This document shows positions 34,889-44,143 of a stretch of 64,000 nt of DNA, in pieces. Under the pieces are notes generated by a model. It ran no database searches. It saw only the letters and a program-made list of their open reading frames with translations, and was not told the origin of the DNA. The stretch comes from Microtetraspora sp. NBRC 16547 (GTDB lineage Bacteria > Actinomycetota > Actinomycetes > Streptosporangiales > Streptosporangiaceae). The position numbers and the translations under genes were made by a program. The DNA is taken from positions 81,361 to 145,360 of the forward strand of contig NZ_BSSE01000020.1 in NCBI RefSeq assembly GCF_030268965.1, given 5' to 3'. Positions within the stretch are counted from its first letter, which is position 1, and every line of letters begins with the position of its first letter.

Positions 34889-37800
34889 ATGCGCTTTGGG
34901 GTACTGGGTCCGCTGACGGTGTGGCGGGCCGGTGGTGAGCCCGTCGCCGTCCCCGGTATCAAGGTCCGCGCCCTGCTGGCCGACCTGCTGGCACACGAGG
35001 GCCGGCCGGTGCCGGCCGATCGGCTGGTCGACGACCTGTGGGGCGACGACCCGCCCGGCAACCCCCTCGGCGCGCTGTCGGCCAAGGTGTCGCAGCTCCG
35101 CCGGGTGCTGGAGGACGCCGAGCCGGGCGGCCGGGAGCTGGTCCCGCTCCATCCGGCGGGATACCTGCTGAAGGCCGACACCGACGCGGACATGTTCCGG
35201 TCCCTGCTCGTCGAGGCGGGCCGGGCCGACGACCCGCGGACCAGGGCGGCGCTCCTGTCCGACGCGCTCGCGCTGTGGCGGGGTCCGGCGTTCGCCGACT
35301 TCGCGGACGAGCCGTTCGTCCGGGCCGCCGCCGCCGACCTGACGGAGCGGCGGCTGACCGCGCACGAGGACCTCGCGGAGGTACGGCTGGCGCTGGGCGA
35401 GCACGCCCTGCTGGCCGGGGAACTCGGTCGCCTGGTGGCCGAGCATCCGCTGCGGGAAAGGCTGCGCGCCGTGCACATGCGCGCCCTCTACCGCTCCGGA
35501 CGGCAGAGCGAGGCGCTCGACAGCTACGAGCGATTGCGCGTGCTGCTGGCCGACGAGCTGGGGCTGGATCCGGGCGCCGACCTGGTCGCACTGCACCGGG
35601 CGATCCTGACCCAGGATCCGGCGCTGGCCGCGGCCGCCGTACCGGACTCCCCGGCGGCACGGCCGCTCACGAACCTGCCGGCGCCGCTCACCGGCCTGAT
35701 CGGCAGGGACGACGCCGTCGCCGAGATCAGCGCGCGGCTGGCGACGGACCGGCTGGTGACGCTCACCGGTCCGGGCGGGGTGGGCAAGACCCGGCTGGCG
35801 GTGGAGGCCGCCAGGCGCCTGGTCGAGCCCGACAACCGTGGCGGCGGAGACAGGCCGCACTCCTCCGGCCCGTTCCCTGACGGCGTGTGGTGGGTCGAGC
35901 TGGCCGCGCTGGACAGACCGGCCGACCAGGACGCGCTGCCCCGTCTGGCCGAGGCGATCACGGGAGTGCTGGACATCCGGGACGGCGCGGCCTCCACTCA
36001 GCCGGGCGAGCCGATGCCCGCGGTGGAACGGCTCGCCGACGCGCTTCGCCCCCGACGGCTGCTGCTCGTGCTGGACAACTGCGAGCACGTCGTCGAACCG
36101 GTCTCCGAACTGGCGGAACGGCTGCTGCGGTCGGTTCCCGGGCTGCGGATCCTCACCACGAGCCAGGAGCCGCTCGGGCTGCCCGGCGAAGTGGTCTGGA
36201 GTGTTCCGCCGCTGCAGGTGCCCGGACATGCCGCCGACGTCGCGGAGCTGGAGCGGGCCGACTCGGTGCGGTTGTTCGTGGCCCGCGCGTCCGCCTCGGC
36301 ACGGGACTTCGCGCTGGACGTGGACAACGCGTCGGCGGTCGCGGTGCTGTGCCGCCGACTGGACGGCATTCCGCTGGCCCTCGAACTGGCCGCGACGCGG
36401 GTGCGCGCCCTGGGCGTTCACGGCCTGGTGGAGCGCTTGGATGACCGCTTCCGCCTGCTGGCCACCGGGCATCGAGGCGCCCCGCCGCGCCAGCAGACCC
36501 TGGCCGCGATGATCGGGTGGAGCTGGGACCTGCTGACCGAACCTGAGCGCGTCGTGCTGCGCCGGCTGGCCGTGCACGCCGACGGCTGCAGCCTGGAAGC
36601 CGCCGAGGCCGTCTGCGCCGAGGACGGCCTGAACGTGCTCGACCTGCTGGCGCGCCTGGTGGACCGATCCCTGGTGATGATGGCGGACGGGCCGGACGGG
36701 CCCAGGTACCGGCTGCTGGAGTCCGTGGCGGCGTACTGCGTCGAACGCCTTCAGGAGGCGGAGGAGCTCGACCGGATCCGGCTACGGCACCGCCGCTTCC
36801 ACATCGCCTTCGCCGAGCGGGCCGTACCGCACCTGCGCGGGCCCGACCAGCGGCGCTGGCTGCGCCGCCTCGACGCCGAGGCGGCCAACCTGCGGGCCGC
36901 ACTGAACGCCGCCGTCAGAGACGGAAACGCGGACGACGCGCTGCGCCTCGTCAACGCGCTGGCGTGGTACTGGTTCCTGCGCGGCCGGCTCGCCGAGGCC
37001 CGGCGATCCCTGACGGCGGCGCTGGCCGTCGCCGCCGGGGAAGGGAACGCGGCCTCCGCGCTCCAGGCCGAGGCGCTGGCCTGGAGTGTCGGCATCGGGC
37101 TGATCCAGGGGGACGTCGCCGACCGGGAGGACCGTCGCCGTACGGCCCTTCGGATGTACGAGGAGGCCGGCGATCCGGACGGACTGGCCCGGGCCCAGTG
37201 GTTCCTGGCCTACGCCGGGATCGATCTGGGTGACCTCGCCATCGCGGAGGAACTGCTGAGCCGGGCGTTGCCCGTGTTCCGGTCACGCGGCGATCGGTGG
37301 GGAACGGCGGCGGCCCTCGCCGCGCGGGCCAAGCTCGCGCATGTCCGGGGCGACCTCGACGCGCTGCGCCGCGACGGTGAGCGGAGCCTTGCGCTGTTCG
37401 ACGAAGTCGGTGACCGATGGGGCCGGCTGGAGGCCATGGGCTGGCTCGGCGCGCTGGCCGAGATGGTCGACGACCTCGACCGGGCCGGACTGCTCCACCG
37501 GGACGGGCTTCGCCTGGCGGAGGAGCTCGAACTGTGGACGGAGGTCGGCGGACGGCTGGCCTGGCTCGGCTGGATCGCGTTGCGGCGCGGTGACTTCGTG
37601 GGGGCGGGCGACTTCTGCGCCCGGGCGCTGCGGCTGGCCGTCGAGCAGCACCACCAGGCCGGTCAGATCTTCGCCACGATGGGGCTGGCATTCGCCGCGC
37701 GCCGGAACGGCCGCCTCGACCTCGCCGAGACCCACCTGCGTGACGTGCTCGACCGCACTCCGCGCCTGGACGCCGGGCAGGCCGTGCCCCCGTACCTGCC

Positions 37801-38179
37801 TCTGGTGCTGACCGAGCTCGGTTTCGCCGCCGAGCAGCGCGGGGACGCGGCGACCGCGTTCGAGCTGCACCTTGAGGCGCTCGATCTCGCGGCCGGCTTC
37901 GACACCTCCCGGGACATGACCACTGTCCTGGACGGTCTGGCCGGGGCGCTGTCCCTCGCCGGACGGCACGACCGCGCCGCCCGGATCCTCGGCGCGGCGG
38001 CCGCGATCCGCGCCTCCGGCTCTCTCTCCCCCGCTCCCGCCGAACGTGTGGACATCGACCGGATCACCGAGCGGGTCCGTACGGCCCTTGGCGAGAAGGG
38101 CTTCGCCGCCGAGACCGGACGCGGCGCCGCGCTCACCCCCGCCGAGGTGCGCTCCCTGCTGGCCGCCCCGGACGCCTGA
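34889..38179 (+). CDS. AfsR/SARP-family transcriptional regulator with NB-ARC and TPR domains
   Basis: 1096 aa from ATG 34889 (GTG 34880 is possible). The OmpR-like winged helix is at residues 1-95 (MRFGVLGPLTVW, KVRALLADLLAHEGRPV, then LSAKVSQLRRVLED). The bacterial transcriptional activation domain spans about 96-245. The NB-ARC ATPase has Walker A LTGPGGVGKTRLA near residue 295 and Walker B LLLVLDNCEHV near residue 395. TPR-like helices follow to the end. AfsR-like proteins activate specialised metabolism or stress genes. The target here is unknown. It ends 280 bases before the catabolic island and points toward it, so it could influence it. Confidence 0.9.
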   Translation: MRFGVLGPLTVWRAGGEPVAVPGIKVRALLADLLAHEGRPVPADRLVDDLWGDDPPGNPLGALSAKVSQLRRVLEDAEPGGRELVPLHPAGYLLKADTDADMFRSLLVEAGRADDPRTRAALLSDALALWRGPAFADFADEPFVRAAAADLTERRLTAHEDLAEVRLALGEHALLAGELGRLVAEHPLRERLRAVHMRALYRSGRQSEALDSYERLRVLLADELGLDPGADLVALHRAILTQDPALAAAAVPDSPAARPLTNLPAPLTGLIGRDDAVAEISARLATDRLVTLTGPGGVGKTRLAVEAARRLVEPDNRGGGDRPHSSGPFPDGVWWVELAALDRPADQDALPRLAEAITGVLDIRDGAASTQPGEPMPAVERLADALRPRRLLLVLDNCEHVVEPVSELAERLLRSVPGLRILTTSQEPLGLPGEVVWSVPPLQVPGHAADVAELERADSVRLFVARASASARDFALDVDNASAVAVLCRRLDGIPLALELAATRVRALGVHGLVERLDDRFRLLATGHRGAPPRQQTLAAMIGWSWDLLTEPERVVLRRLAVHADGCSLEAAEAVCAEDGLNVLDLLARLVDRSLVMMADGPDGPRYRLLESVAAYCVERLQEAEELDRIRLRHRRFHIAFAERAVPHLRGPDQRRWLRRLDAEAANLRAALNAAVRDGNADDALRLVNALAWYWFLRGRLAEARRSLTAALAVAAGEGNAASALQAEALAWSVGIGLIQGDVADREDRRRTALRMYEEAGDPDGLARAQWFLAYAGIDLGDLAIAEELLSRALPVFRSRGDRWGTAAALAARAKLAHVRGDLDALRRDGERSLALFDEVGDRWGRLEAMGWLGALAEMVDDLDRAGLLHRDGLRLAEELELWTEVGGRLAWLGWIALRRGDFVGAGDFCARALRLAVEQHHQAGQIFATMGLAFAARRNGRLDLAETHLRDVLDRTPRLDAGQAVPPYLPLVLTELGFAAEQRGDAATAFELHLEALDLAAGFDTSRDMTTVLDGLAGALSLAGRHDRAARILGAAAAIRASGSLSPAPAERVDIDRITERVRTALGEKGFAAETGRGAALTPAEVRSLLAAPDA

Positions 38180-38286
38180 AGGGTCGGCGCCGGCGGGTCG
38201 CACGGATTCCCGTGGTCAGGTGATCGCGGAGTGGCGGACGGGCCATTGACAGGCCATCGGCAGCGAGCCTAGCGTGATCTCAATTC

Positions 38287-38307
38287 GGATGGAACAGCGT
38301 TCCATCC
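38287..38307. promoter_or_regulatory. IclR-type operator A1
   Basis: GGATGGAAC (38287-38295), three bases, GTTCCATCC (38299-38307): a perfect 9-3-9 dyad. It lies about 155 bases before the acyl-CoA synthetase. The core TGGAAC-N3-GTTCCA recurs in related form at the other promoters of the island. Confidence 0.8.
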
Positions 38308-38408
38308 AAGGGAACGGACTCGCTTCGAAGGAGCCGCCGTGACCCAGAGCGCCCGCAGCCGCCGGTCGAAGGCATCACCGCCGCGATCACCAGCGTCACG
38401 GAGCCGGA

Positions 38409-38423
38409 TGAAACGTGGTTCCA
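38409..38423. promoter_or_regulatory. IclR-type operator A2
   Basis: TGAAAC-GTG-GTTCCA, a second copy of the island motif with one mismatch between arms. It lies 39 bases before the acyl-CoA synthetase start, where a bound protein would block or contact the promoter. Confidence 0.75.
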
Positions 38424-38462
38424 ATACGTCGCACCACCTACGGCTTCACGGAAGGAAGTAGC

Positions 38463-40094
38463 ATGCCCGTCCTTCGTGGAGGTGCCCCTCTGTCGATCGC
38501 GGGCGGCGTACGCGAGTTCGCCCGCGCCACCCCGCGCGCGGTCGCGGTGATCGACGGCGACCGCTCCCTCACCTACGCCGCACTCGACGAACGCTCGAAC
38601 CGCCTGGCCGCCTGGCTCCTGGCGCGGGACCTCGTGCCCGGGCAGTGCGTCGCGGTGCTGCTCGGCAACCGGCTCGAATACCCGGAGATCGCGGCCGGGA
38701 TCGCCAAGGCGGGCCTGCTCATGGTGCCGCTCAACCCCCGGCTCACCCCGGCCGAGGCCCGATACATCCTGGAGCACTCGGGGGCGCGGGCGATCGTCCT
38801 GGACGACGCCCTCGCCTCCGTGGTGGGCGACGCGATCGAGGAGCTGCGGCTGGTCGCGCTCTCCATCGACGGGGCCCAGGCGGGCCGGCCGTACGAGGAG
38901 GAACTGGCCGGAGCGCGGGCGGTGGACCCGGCGGTGCGGGTGGACGAGCTCGACCCGTTCTGCGTCGCGTACACGTCGGGCACGACCGGGCGGCCCAAGG
39001 GCGTGCTGATCAGCCACCGGAGCCGGTCCCTGACGTTCTACTGCTCCGCGCTGGAATGGGGGCTCGGCACCGGCCGGGTGTCGGTCGCGGTGGCCCCCAT
39101 GTACCACGGCGCGGGCTTCGCCTTCGGGTACGCCCCGGTCTACACCGGGGGCACGGTCACGATGCTGCGCCGGTGGGATCCGGAGGAGCTGCTGCACCTC
39201 GTCGAGCGCGACCGCGCCCAGTCCGCCTTCCTGGTGCCGACGCACGCGCAGATGCTTCGCGCGCTGGACGGCGGAAAACTGGCGGCCAGGGGCCTGACCA
39301 GCCTCGACACGCTCTACTTCAATGCCGCCGCGCTGCCCTGGCCGCTCAAGCAGTGGGTCATGGAGACGTTCCCGTCCTGCGGCGTGCACGAGCTGTACGG
39401 GTCCACCGAGGCGGGCATCGTCACCAACCTCCGCCCGGTGGACCAGCACCGCAAGCCGGGCTCGGTCGGCCACGCCTGGTACATGACGGAGCTGCGGATC
39501 GTCGACCCGGACGGCGACCCGGTCGATCCGGGACAGCCGGGCGAGCTGTTCAGCCGGTCCCCGTTCCTCATGAACGGCTACCTCGGGGACCCCGCGGCGA
39601 CCGACGAGTGCACCACGGACGACGGCTTCCTCACCTGCGGGGACATCGTGGTGCTCGACGACGAGGGCTACGTCCACGTCATCGACAGGAAAAAGGACAT
39701 GATCATCTCGGGCGGGGTCAACGTGTACCCCCGAGAGGTCGAGGACGTGCTGGCCGCGCACGCGTCGGTCGCCGAGGCGGCCGTGGTCGGCGTCCCCTCC
39801 GAGACATGGGGCGAGGAGGTCATGGCGTACGTCGTCCTCCGCGGCGGCACAACCGGGAACGCCGCCGGGAACGCCGCCGGGAGCGCCGCCGGGAGCGCCG
39901 CCGGGAGTGCCGACGGAAGCGCGGGCGGCCAGGCCGACGGCTCCGATCTGCTCGCCGGCCTGGAGGCGCACTGCCGTACCAGCCTGGCGGGCTACAAGGT
40001 GCCCAAGCGCTGGGAGATCGTCACGACGCTCCCCAGGAACGCGGCCGGGAAGATCGTCAAGCGCGACCTGAAGCCGTCGGCGACCAGCGCTTGA
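38463..40094 (+). CDS. AMP-dependent acyl-CoA synthetase/ligase
   Basis: Activates a carboxylic acid to its CoA ester through an acyl-adenylate. 543 aa from ATG 38463, which has GGAAGGA upstream; a GTG at 38415 is in frame but inside the operator region. P-loop: YTSGTTGRPKGV. Other motifs: YGSTEAG, the hinge segment ending VIDRKKDMIISGGVNVYPRE, and the catalytic Lys near the C-terminus in PRNAAGKIVKRDL. A 12-bp tandem repeat inserts about 30 Gly/Ala/Ser/Asn residues in the C-terminal lid domain before the catalytic lysine. As the first gene of the island, with two operators in front, it probably starts the pathway or salvages an intermediate. Confidence 0.92.
   Translation: MPVLRGGAPLSIAGGVREFARATPRAVAVIDGDRSLTYAALDERSNRLAAWLLARDLVPGQCVAVLLGNRLEYPEIAAGIAKAGLLMVPLNPRLTPAEARYILEHSGARAIVLDDALASVVGDAIEELRLVALSIDGAQAGRPYEEELAGARAVDPAVRVDELDPFCVAYTSGTTGRPKGVLISHRSRSLTFYCSALEWGLGTGRVSVAVAPMYHGAGFAFGYAPVYTGGTVTMLRRWDPEELLHLVERDRAQSAFLVPTHAQMLRALDGGKLAARGLTSLDTLYFNAAALPWPLKQWVMETFPSCGVHELYGSTEAGIVTNLRPVDQHRKPGSVGHAWYMTELRIVDPDGDPVDPGQPGELFSRSPFLMNGYLGDPAATDECTTDDGFLTCGDIVVLDDEGYVHVIDRKKDMIISGGVNVYPREVEDVLAAHASVAEAAVVGVPSETWGEEVMAYVVLRGGTTGNAAGNAAGSAAGSAAGSADGSAGGQADGSDLLAGLEAHCRTSLAGYKVPKRWEIVTTLPRNAAGKIVKRDLKPSATSA
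39853..39912 (+). repeat. 12-bp tandem repeat inside the acyl-CoA synthetase gene
   Basis: About five units of CCGGGAACGCCG / CCGGGAGCGCCG, in frame, encode Gly-Asn-Ala-Ala then Gly-Ser-Ala-Ala units. It lies in the C-terminal lid domain, probably in a surface loop. Confidence 0.85.
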
Positions 40095-40192
40095 GCCTCG
40101 CCCCGTTGGAGGCCGGGGGAAGGACAGCACGGCTCTTCGCCCCTGCGTCGGGCCGATTCCCCGAGCAGAACACCTAGGTGGTTCAGAGACCG

Positions 40193-40227
40193 CCGAACCC
40201 TGTCCCGCATTTCGGAACAGGGTTCGG
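40193..40227. terminator. Bidirectional terminator between convergent synthetase and hydantoinase genes
   Basis: CCGAACCCTGT (40193-40203) and ACAGGGTTCGG (40217-40227) form a perfect 11-bp stem with a 13-base loop, between two convergent genes. Confidence 0.75.
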
Positions 40228-40237
40228 ATCCCGTCGC

Positions 40238-41677
40238 CTATGCGCGGCGTGTGTACCGGCCGCTGGGCTCTCCGACGACGTCGCCGTCGCGGAACCGCAC
40301 CTGGCCGCCGACGACCGTGGTCACCGGCCAGCCGGTGAGTTCGACGCCCTCGAACGGGGTGTGGTCCTGGCCGGAGAGGCACGCCTCGGCCGTCACCGTC
40401 CGGGTCAGCGCCGGGTCCACCACAGTCAGGTCCGCGTCGAAGCCGACGGCGAGGCTGCCCTTGCGACCCCACAGGTTGTACGCCTTGGCGGGGTTCGCCG
40501 AGGCCAGCTCCGCGACGCGGGAGAGGGAGATGCCGCGCGTGAGGTGGCCCTCGGAGAACAGCACCGGATACAGCAGGGCGGTTCCGCCGAAACCGGGGCG
40601 CGCGGGCCAGAGCTCGTCGCCCTTCTCCGCCTCCATGCAGCAGGCGTGGTCGGAGGCGACCCAGTCGATCGTGCCGTCGGCGGCGCGCTGCCACAGCGCC
40701 TCGTTGTCGGCCTTCGTGCGGATCGGCGGGTTGACCTTGCCGCCGAGCCCGCCTTCGGCGTCGAGGCTGTCGTGGTCGAGGCACAGGTGGTGCAGCGTGG
40801 TCTCGGCCCGCATGTCCACCGCGCCGAACGACCGGCGGGCCAGCGCGACGGCGTCCACCGCCTCACGGCTGGACAGGTGCAGCAGGTTGAGGTTGGTGCC
40901 GGTGTGGCTGGCCAGCGTGGTGGCCTCGCCGATGGCCACACGCTCGGTCAGCGGCGGGCGCCCCTCGTGGTAGGCGCGCAGCGTCTGCGGGTCGCCGTTC
41001 GAGCGGACCCGGTCGATGAACACCCGCATCAGCTCGGACTGCTCGCAGTGCAGCGACAGCGACAGGCGCAGGCCGGGGTTGGCCTGCTGGACCGCGGTCA
41101 CCTGCTCCATGAGGAGGTAGAGGTGGCCGAGGTCGTACTCGTCGCCCATGGTGAAGGACCGGGCGTCCCGGCTGTTCGCCGCGAGGTCGAAGCCCTTGTA
41201 GAACATGTAGTACTTGAACGACGTGACGCCGTGCTCCTCGACCAGGTACGGGATCTCGGCGATCTGGTCCACCGTCATCGGCGCGAGGTGGAAGCCGTAG
41301 TCGGTCCAGGCCCGGCCCGCCACGGCGTCCAGGACCTCGGGGAAGATCTCCTTGTACGGCCCCGTACGGTCGAGGTAGTGCGAGCCGGTGCGGAAGTAGG
41401 ACAGCACGGTCGTGGCGCCGCCGACGAGGGAGGAGCGGGTCTCCTCGAAGGCGTCGAGGGCCAGGTCTCGGTAGATGCCGAGGTGGAAGTGGGCGTCGAC
41501 GGCGCCGGGGAGGACGATCTTCCCCCTGGCGTCGATGACCTCGGCGGCGTCGGAGACGGGGATGTCCTCCGCGAGGGCCGCCACCTTCCCACCGGAGACC
41601 GCCAGATCGGCGCGGATCTCACCGTGGTAGGGAAGGACGACGGTACCGCCTTTGACAAGCAGATCGTATCGGGACAT
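40238..41677 (-). CDS. Dihydropyrimidinase/hydantoinase-like amidohydrolase
   Basis: Hydrolyses a cyclic amide or imide ring such as a dihydropyrimidine or hydantoin. 479 aa from ATG 41677. The complete binuclear metal set is visible: H-x-H in VDAHFHLG, the carbamylated Lys in TSFKYYMFYKG, His in LSLHCEQ, His in NLLHLSS, and Asp in WVASDHAC. Allantoinases and related enzymes share this set, so the substrate is open. It lies 28 bases after the IclR gene on the same strand, so the regulator and this hydrolase are probably co-transcribed. Confidence 0.88.
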   Translation of the reverse strand: MSRYDLLVKGGTVVLPYHGEIRADLAVSGGKVAALAEDIPVSDAAEVIDARGKIVLPGAVDAHFHLGIYRDLALDAFEETRSSLVGGATTVLSYFRTGSHYLDRTGPYKEIFPEVLDAVAGRAWTDYGFHLAPMTVDQIAEIPYLVEEHGVTSFKYYMFYKGFDLAANSRDARSFTMGDEYDLGHLYLLMEQVTAVQQANPGLRLSLSLHCEQSELMRVFIDRVRSNGDPQTLRAYHEGRPPLTERVAIGEATTLASHTGTNLNLLHLSSREAVDAVALARRSFGAVDMRAETTLHHLCLDHDSLDAEGGLGGKVNPPIRTKADNEALWQRAADGTIDWVASDHACCMEAEKGDELWPARPGFGGTALLYPVLFSEGHLTRGISLSRVAELASANPAKAYNLWGRKGSLAVGFDADLTVVDPALTRTVTAEACLSGQDHTPFEGVELTGWPVTTVVGGQVRFRDGDVVGEPSGRYTRRA

Positions 41678-41705
41678 ACGCGCCGGCCGACCGGCTGGAC
41701 GGCCG

Positions 41706-42533
41706 TCACCCCCTTTCTGGTTCGGTCCATCCCATCTGGGTGGACAGTCGTCGAGTGGAATCAAGCAGTGCCTCGACGCACTCGTCGACCTCCTCGCGGA
41801 ACCGTTCCAGCGGTCCGCAGACGCTGATGACGGCCACGGGCCGGCCGTGGTGGTCGAGGACCGGCGCGGCCACGGAGGCGGCGCCGGACATGCGCTCGGC
41901 GAAGGACCGCGCCCAGCCGCACTCGCGGATCGCCGCGAGCTCCTTGCGCAGCTTGGGGACGTCGGCGATCGTCGTGCCGGTCAGCGCCTGGAGCGGAGCC
42001 TCCGACAGGTACGTCTCGATCTCCTCTTCCGTCAGGAAGGCGAGGAACGCCTTGGACGAGCCGCCCGTGTGCAGGGGATAGGGCACGCCGAGGGAGACGC
42101 TCATGATGACCTCGCGGGCGGGGGTCACCTGGTCCGCGTAGATCCGGGTCCATCCGGTACGGATCGACAGGGTCGCCGTCTCCGCGGTGCGCCGGGACAG
42201 CGCCACCAGCTCAGGCGCGGCGATGCGCCTGATGTCGAGCCGGTCGAGGTAGGCGAGGCCCAGGCGCATGGCGCCGACTCCCAGGGAGTAGCGCCGGCTC
42301 GCCGGGTCCAGTTCGATGAGGTGCCGCACCCGCAGTGACGCCAGTATCCGGTGCACGGCGGCCTTCGACATTCCCAGCGCCTCGGCGATCTCGGTGACCC
42401 CGAGCGTGGTCGACGGCGTCTCGGCGAAATGCATCAGGACGTCGACGGCACGTTCGACGGTGGCGATGGACTGCCCGGCGCTCTCCCGCGCGGGCGTCTC
42501 TCCGGGAACGGCGCCGCGCTTCTTGGTCGGCAT
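41706..42533 (-). CDS. IclR-family transcriptional regulator
   Basis: 275 aa. The N-terminal winged helix has SIATVERAVDVLMHFAE, then VTEIAEALGMSKAAVHRILA. The C-terminal IclR effector domain (about residues 100-265) has PLHTGGSSKAFLAFL and AAPVLDHHGRPVAVISVCGP. It is the only regulator inside the catabolic island. The repeated GRAAC-N3-GTTYC motif found at four promoters of the island has the dyad form of IclR operators, so this protein is the natural candidate to bind it. The effector is probably the substrate or a CoA intermediate of the pathway. Confidence 0.92.
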   Translation of the reverse strand: MPTKKRGAVPGETPARESAGQSIATVERAVDVLMHFAETPSTTLGVTEIAEALGMSKAAVHRILASLRVRHLIELDPASRRYSLGVGAMRLGLAYLDRLDIRRIAAPELVALSRRTAETATLSIRTGWTRIYADQVTPAREVIMSVSLGVPYPLHTGGSSKAFLAFLTEEEIETYLSEAPLQALTGTTIADVPKLRKELAAIRECGWARSFAERMSGAASVAAPVLDHHGRPVAVISVCGPLERFREEVDECVEALLDSTRRLSTQMGWTEPERG

Positions 42534-42751
42534 GCTTCCTCCAGGAAATCGGCTCGCTCAACCATCCTGGTGCCGGAATCCGACCCTCACCCGCAGGTCG
42601 GTGACGGTTCGCGTGTCGACGTACACGTCCCCGACCACGCTGGAGAAGCCCGGCATGTCATCGCGGGCCCGCGGGGCGAGCCTCATCCGGTGAATGAGAC
42701 AGATCATCGAGGGCCGCCTGCCCTTCCGAACGCGATATGCCCAGTGGGCTT

Positions 42752-42777
42752 GTTCCGCAGACAGTAACGCTGTTTCA
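42752..42777. promoter_or_regulatory. IclR-type three-part operator B (divergent iclR / CoA-transferase region)
   Basis: GTTCCG (42752-42757), five bases, AGTAAC (42763-42768), GCT, GTTTCA (42772-42777). The two outer half-sites are 20 bases apart, start to start. The same spacing recurs in operators C and D. It lies 95 bases before the CoA-transferase. The rest of the 338-base intergenic region (42534-42871) shows no other gene. Confidence 0.7.
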
Positions 42778-42871
42778 ATATCTTGGGAAGCCCCCCGGCG
42801 AGCGCGAACGGCGGCCCCGGGGAGGCGCTCGTGGCCCAGACCGGCAAGGACACACCTGAGGAGGCCGTTTC

Positions 42872-44143
42872 GTGGAGGCAGAGCAGGTGGAGGTAGAGCA
42901 GATCGTCCCGGGTGAGCGATCGGCGCCGGCCGACCGGCCGGAACCGCCCGCAGGACCGCTGGCCGGCGTCGTCGTCATCGACGTGGCCACCCTGTTCGCC
43001 GGTCCTCTGGCGGCGACGATCCTCGGGGACTACGGCGCCGACGTCGTCAAGGTGGAGCATCCCGACCGCGGAGATCCCGCTCGCACCCACGGTGCGAGCA
43101 AGAACGGGGTCGGCCTGTGGTGGAAGATGCTCGGCCGCAACAAGCGCACGGTCACCGCCGACATCGGCAGGCCCGAGGGCGCGGAGCTGCTCAAGCGGCT
43201 CATCGCCCGGGCCGACGTGCTCATCGAGAACTTCCGCCCCGGCACGCTGGAGCGGTGGGGTCTGTCCCCGGAAACCCTGCACGAGGTCAACCCCCGGCTG
43301 GTCATCGCGCGGGTCACCGGCTTCGGCCAGTTCGGCCCGTACGCGAAGCGACCCGGGTTCGGCACCCTCGCCGAGTCGATGAGCGGCTTCGCCGCCGTCA
43401 CCGGAGAGCCCGGCGGGCCGCCCACGCTGCCGCCGTTCGGGCTGGCCGACGGCGTCTCCGCGCTCACCTGCGTGAACGCGGTCATGATGGCGCTGCACAA
43501 CCGCGACCGGCCGGGCGGGAGCGGCCGCGGCCAGGTGATCGACCTGGCCATCATCGAGCCGCTGGTCACGCTCCTCGGCCCGCAGCCCCTCGTGTGGGAC
43601 CAGCTCGGCCAGGTCCAGCCGCGCACCGGCAACCGCTCGGTCAACAACGCTCCGCGCAACACGTACCGGACGAGGGACGGCCGCTGGGTGGCCGTCTCGA
43701 CGTCGGCCGACTCGATCGCGGGGCGCGTGATGCGCCTCGTCGGGCACCCTGAGGTGATCGACGAGCCGTGGTTCTCCTCCGGCGCCCACCGGGCCGAGCA
43801 CGCCGACCTGCTCGACGAGCACGTCGGCGGGTGGATCGCCCGGCACGACCTCGCCGAGGTGGTCGAGGAGTTCGAGCGCGCCGAGACGGCGGTCGCCCCC
43901 ATCTACGACATCAGCGACCTGTTCCAGGACCCGCAGTACCGGGCGCTCGACACGATCACCACGGTGGACGACGACGACCTCGGGCCGCTGCGCATGCAGA
44001 ACGTGCTCTTCCGGCTCTCCGAGACACCGGGCTCGATCAGATGGACGGGCCGTGCGCGCGGCGCCGACAACGAAGACGTGTGGGGCGGCCTCGGCGTGAG
44101 CGCCGGCGAGCTGGCCGTCCTGCGGGAAAAGGGAGTTGTGTGA
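42872..44143 (+). CDS. CaiB/BaiF family CoA-transferase (first copy)
   Basis: Class III CoA-transferase moving CoA between acids, 423 aa. GTG 42872 is preceded by GAGGAGG. An N-terminal extension of about 28 residues comes before the conserved start (LAGVVVIDVATLFAGPLAAT). Other blocks are GADVVKVEHPDRGDPAR, ADVLIENFRPGTLERWGL and GRGQVIDLAIIEPL. The catalytic Asp of family III is probably the one in this last block. Its TGA overlaps the start of the cyclase gene. First gene of a three-gene plus-strand operon. Confidence 0.92.
   Translation: MEAEQVEVEQIVPGERSAPADRPEPPAGPLAGVVVIDVATLFAGPLAATILGDYGADVVKVEHPDRGDPARTHGASKNGVGLWWKMLGRNKRTVTADIGRPEGAELLKRLIARADVLIENFRPGTLERWGLSPETLHEVNPRLVIARVTGFGQFGPYAKRPGFGTLAESMSGFAAVTGEPGGPPTLPPFGLADGVSALTCVNAVMMALHNRDRPGGSGRGQVIDLAIIEPLVTLLGPQPLVWDQLGQVQPRTGNRSVNNAPRNTYRTRDGRWVAVSTSADSIAGRVMRLVGHPEVIDEPWFSSGAHRAEHADLLDEHVGGWIARHDLAEVVEEFERAETAVAPIYDISDLFQDPQYRALDTITTVDDDDLGPLRMQNVLFRLSETPGSIRWTGRARGADNEDVWGGLGVSAGELAVLREKGVV

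Noticed and set aside
40098..40192. Short gene between the acyl-CoA synthetase and the terminator
   Set aside because: No start with a ribosome site and no conserved sequence were found.
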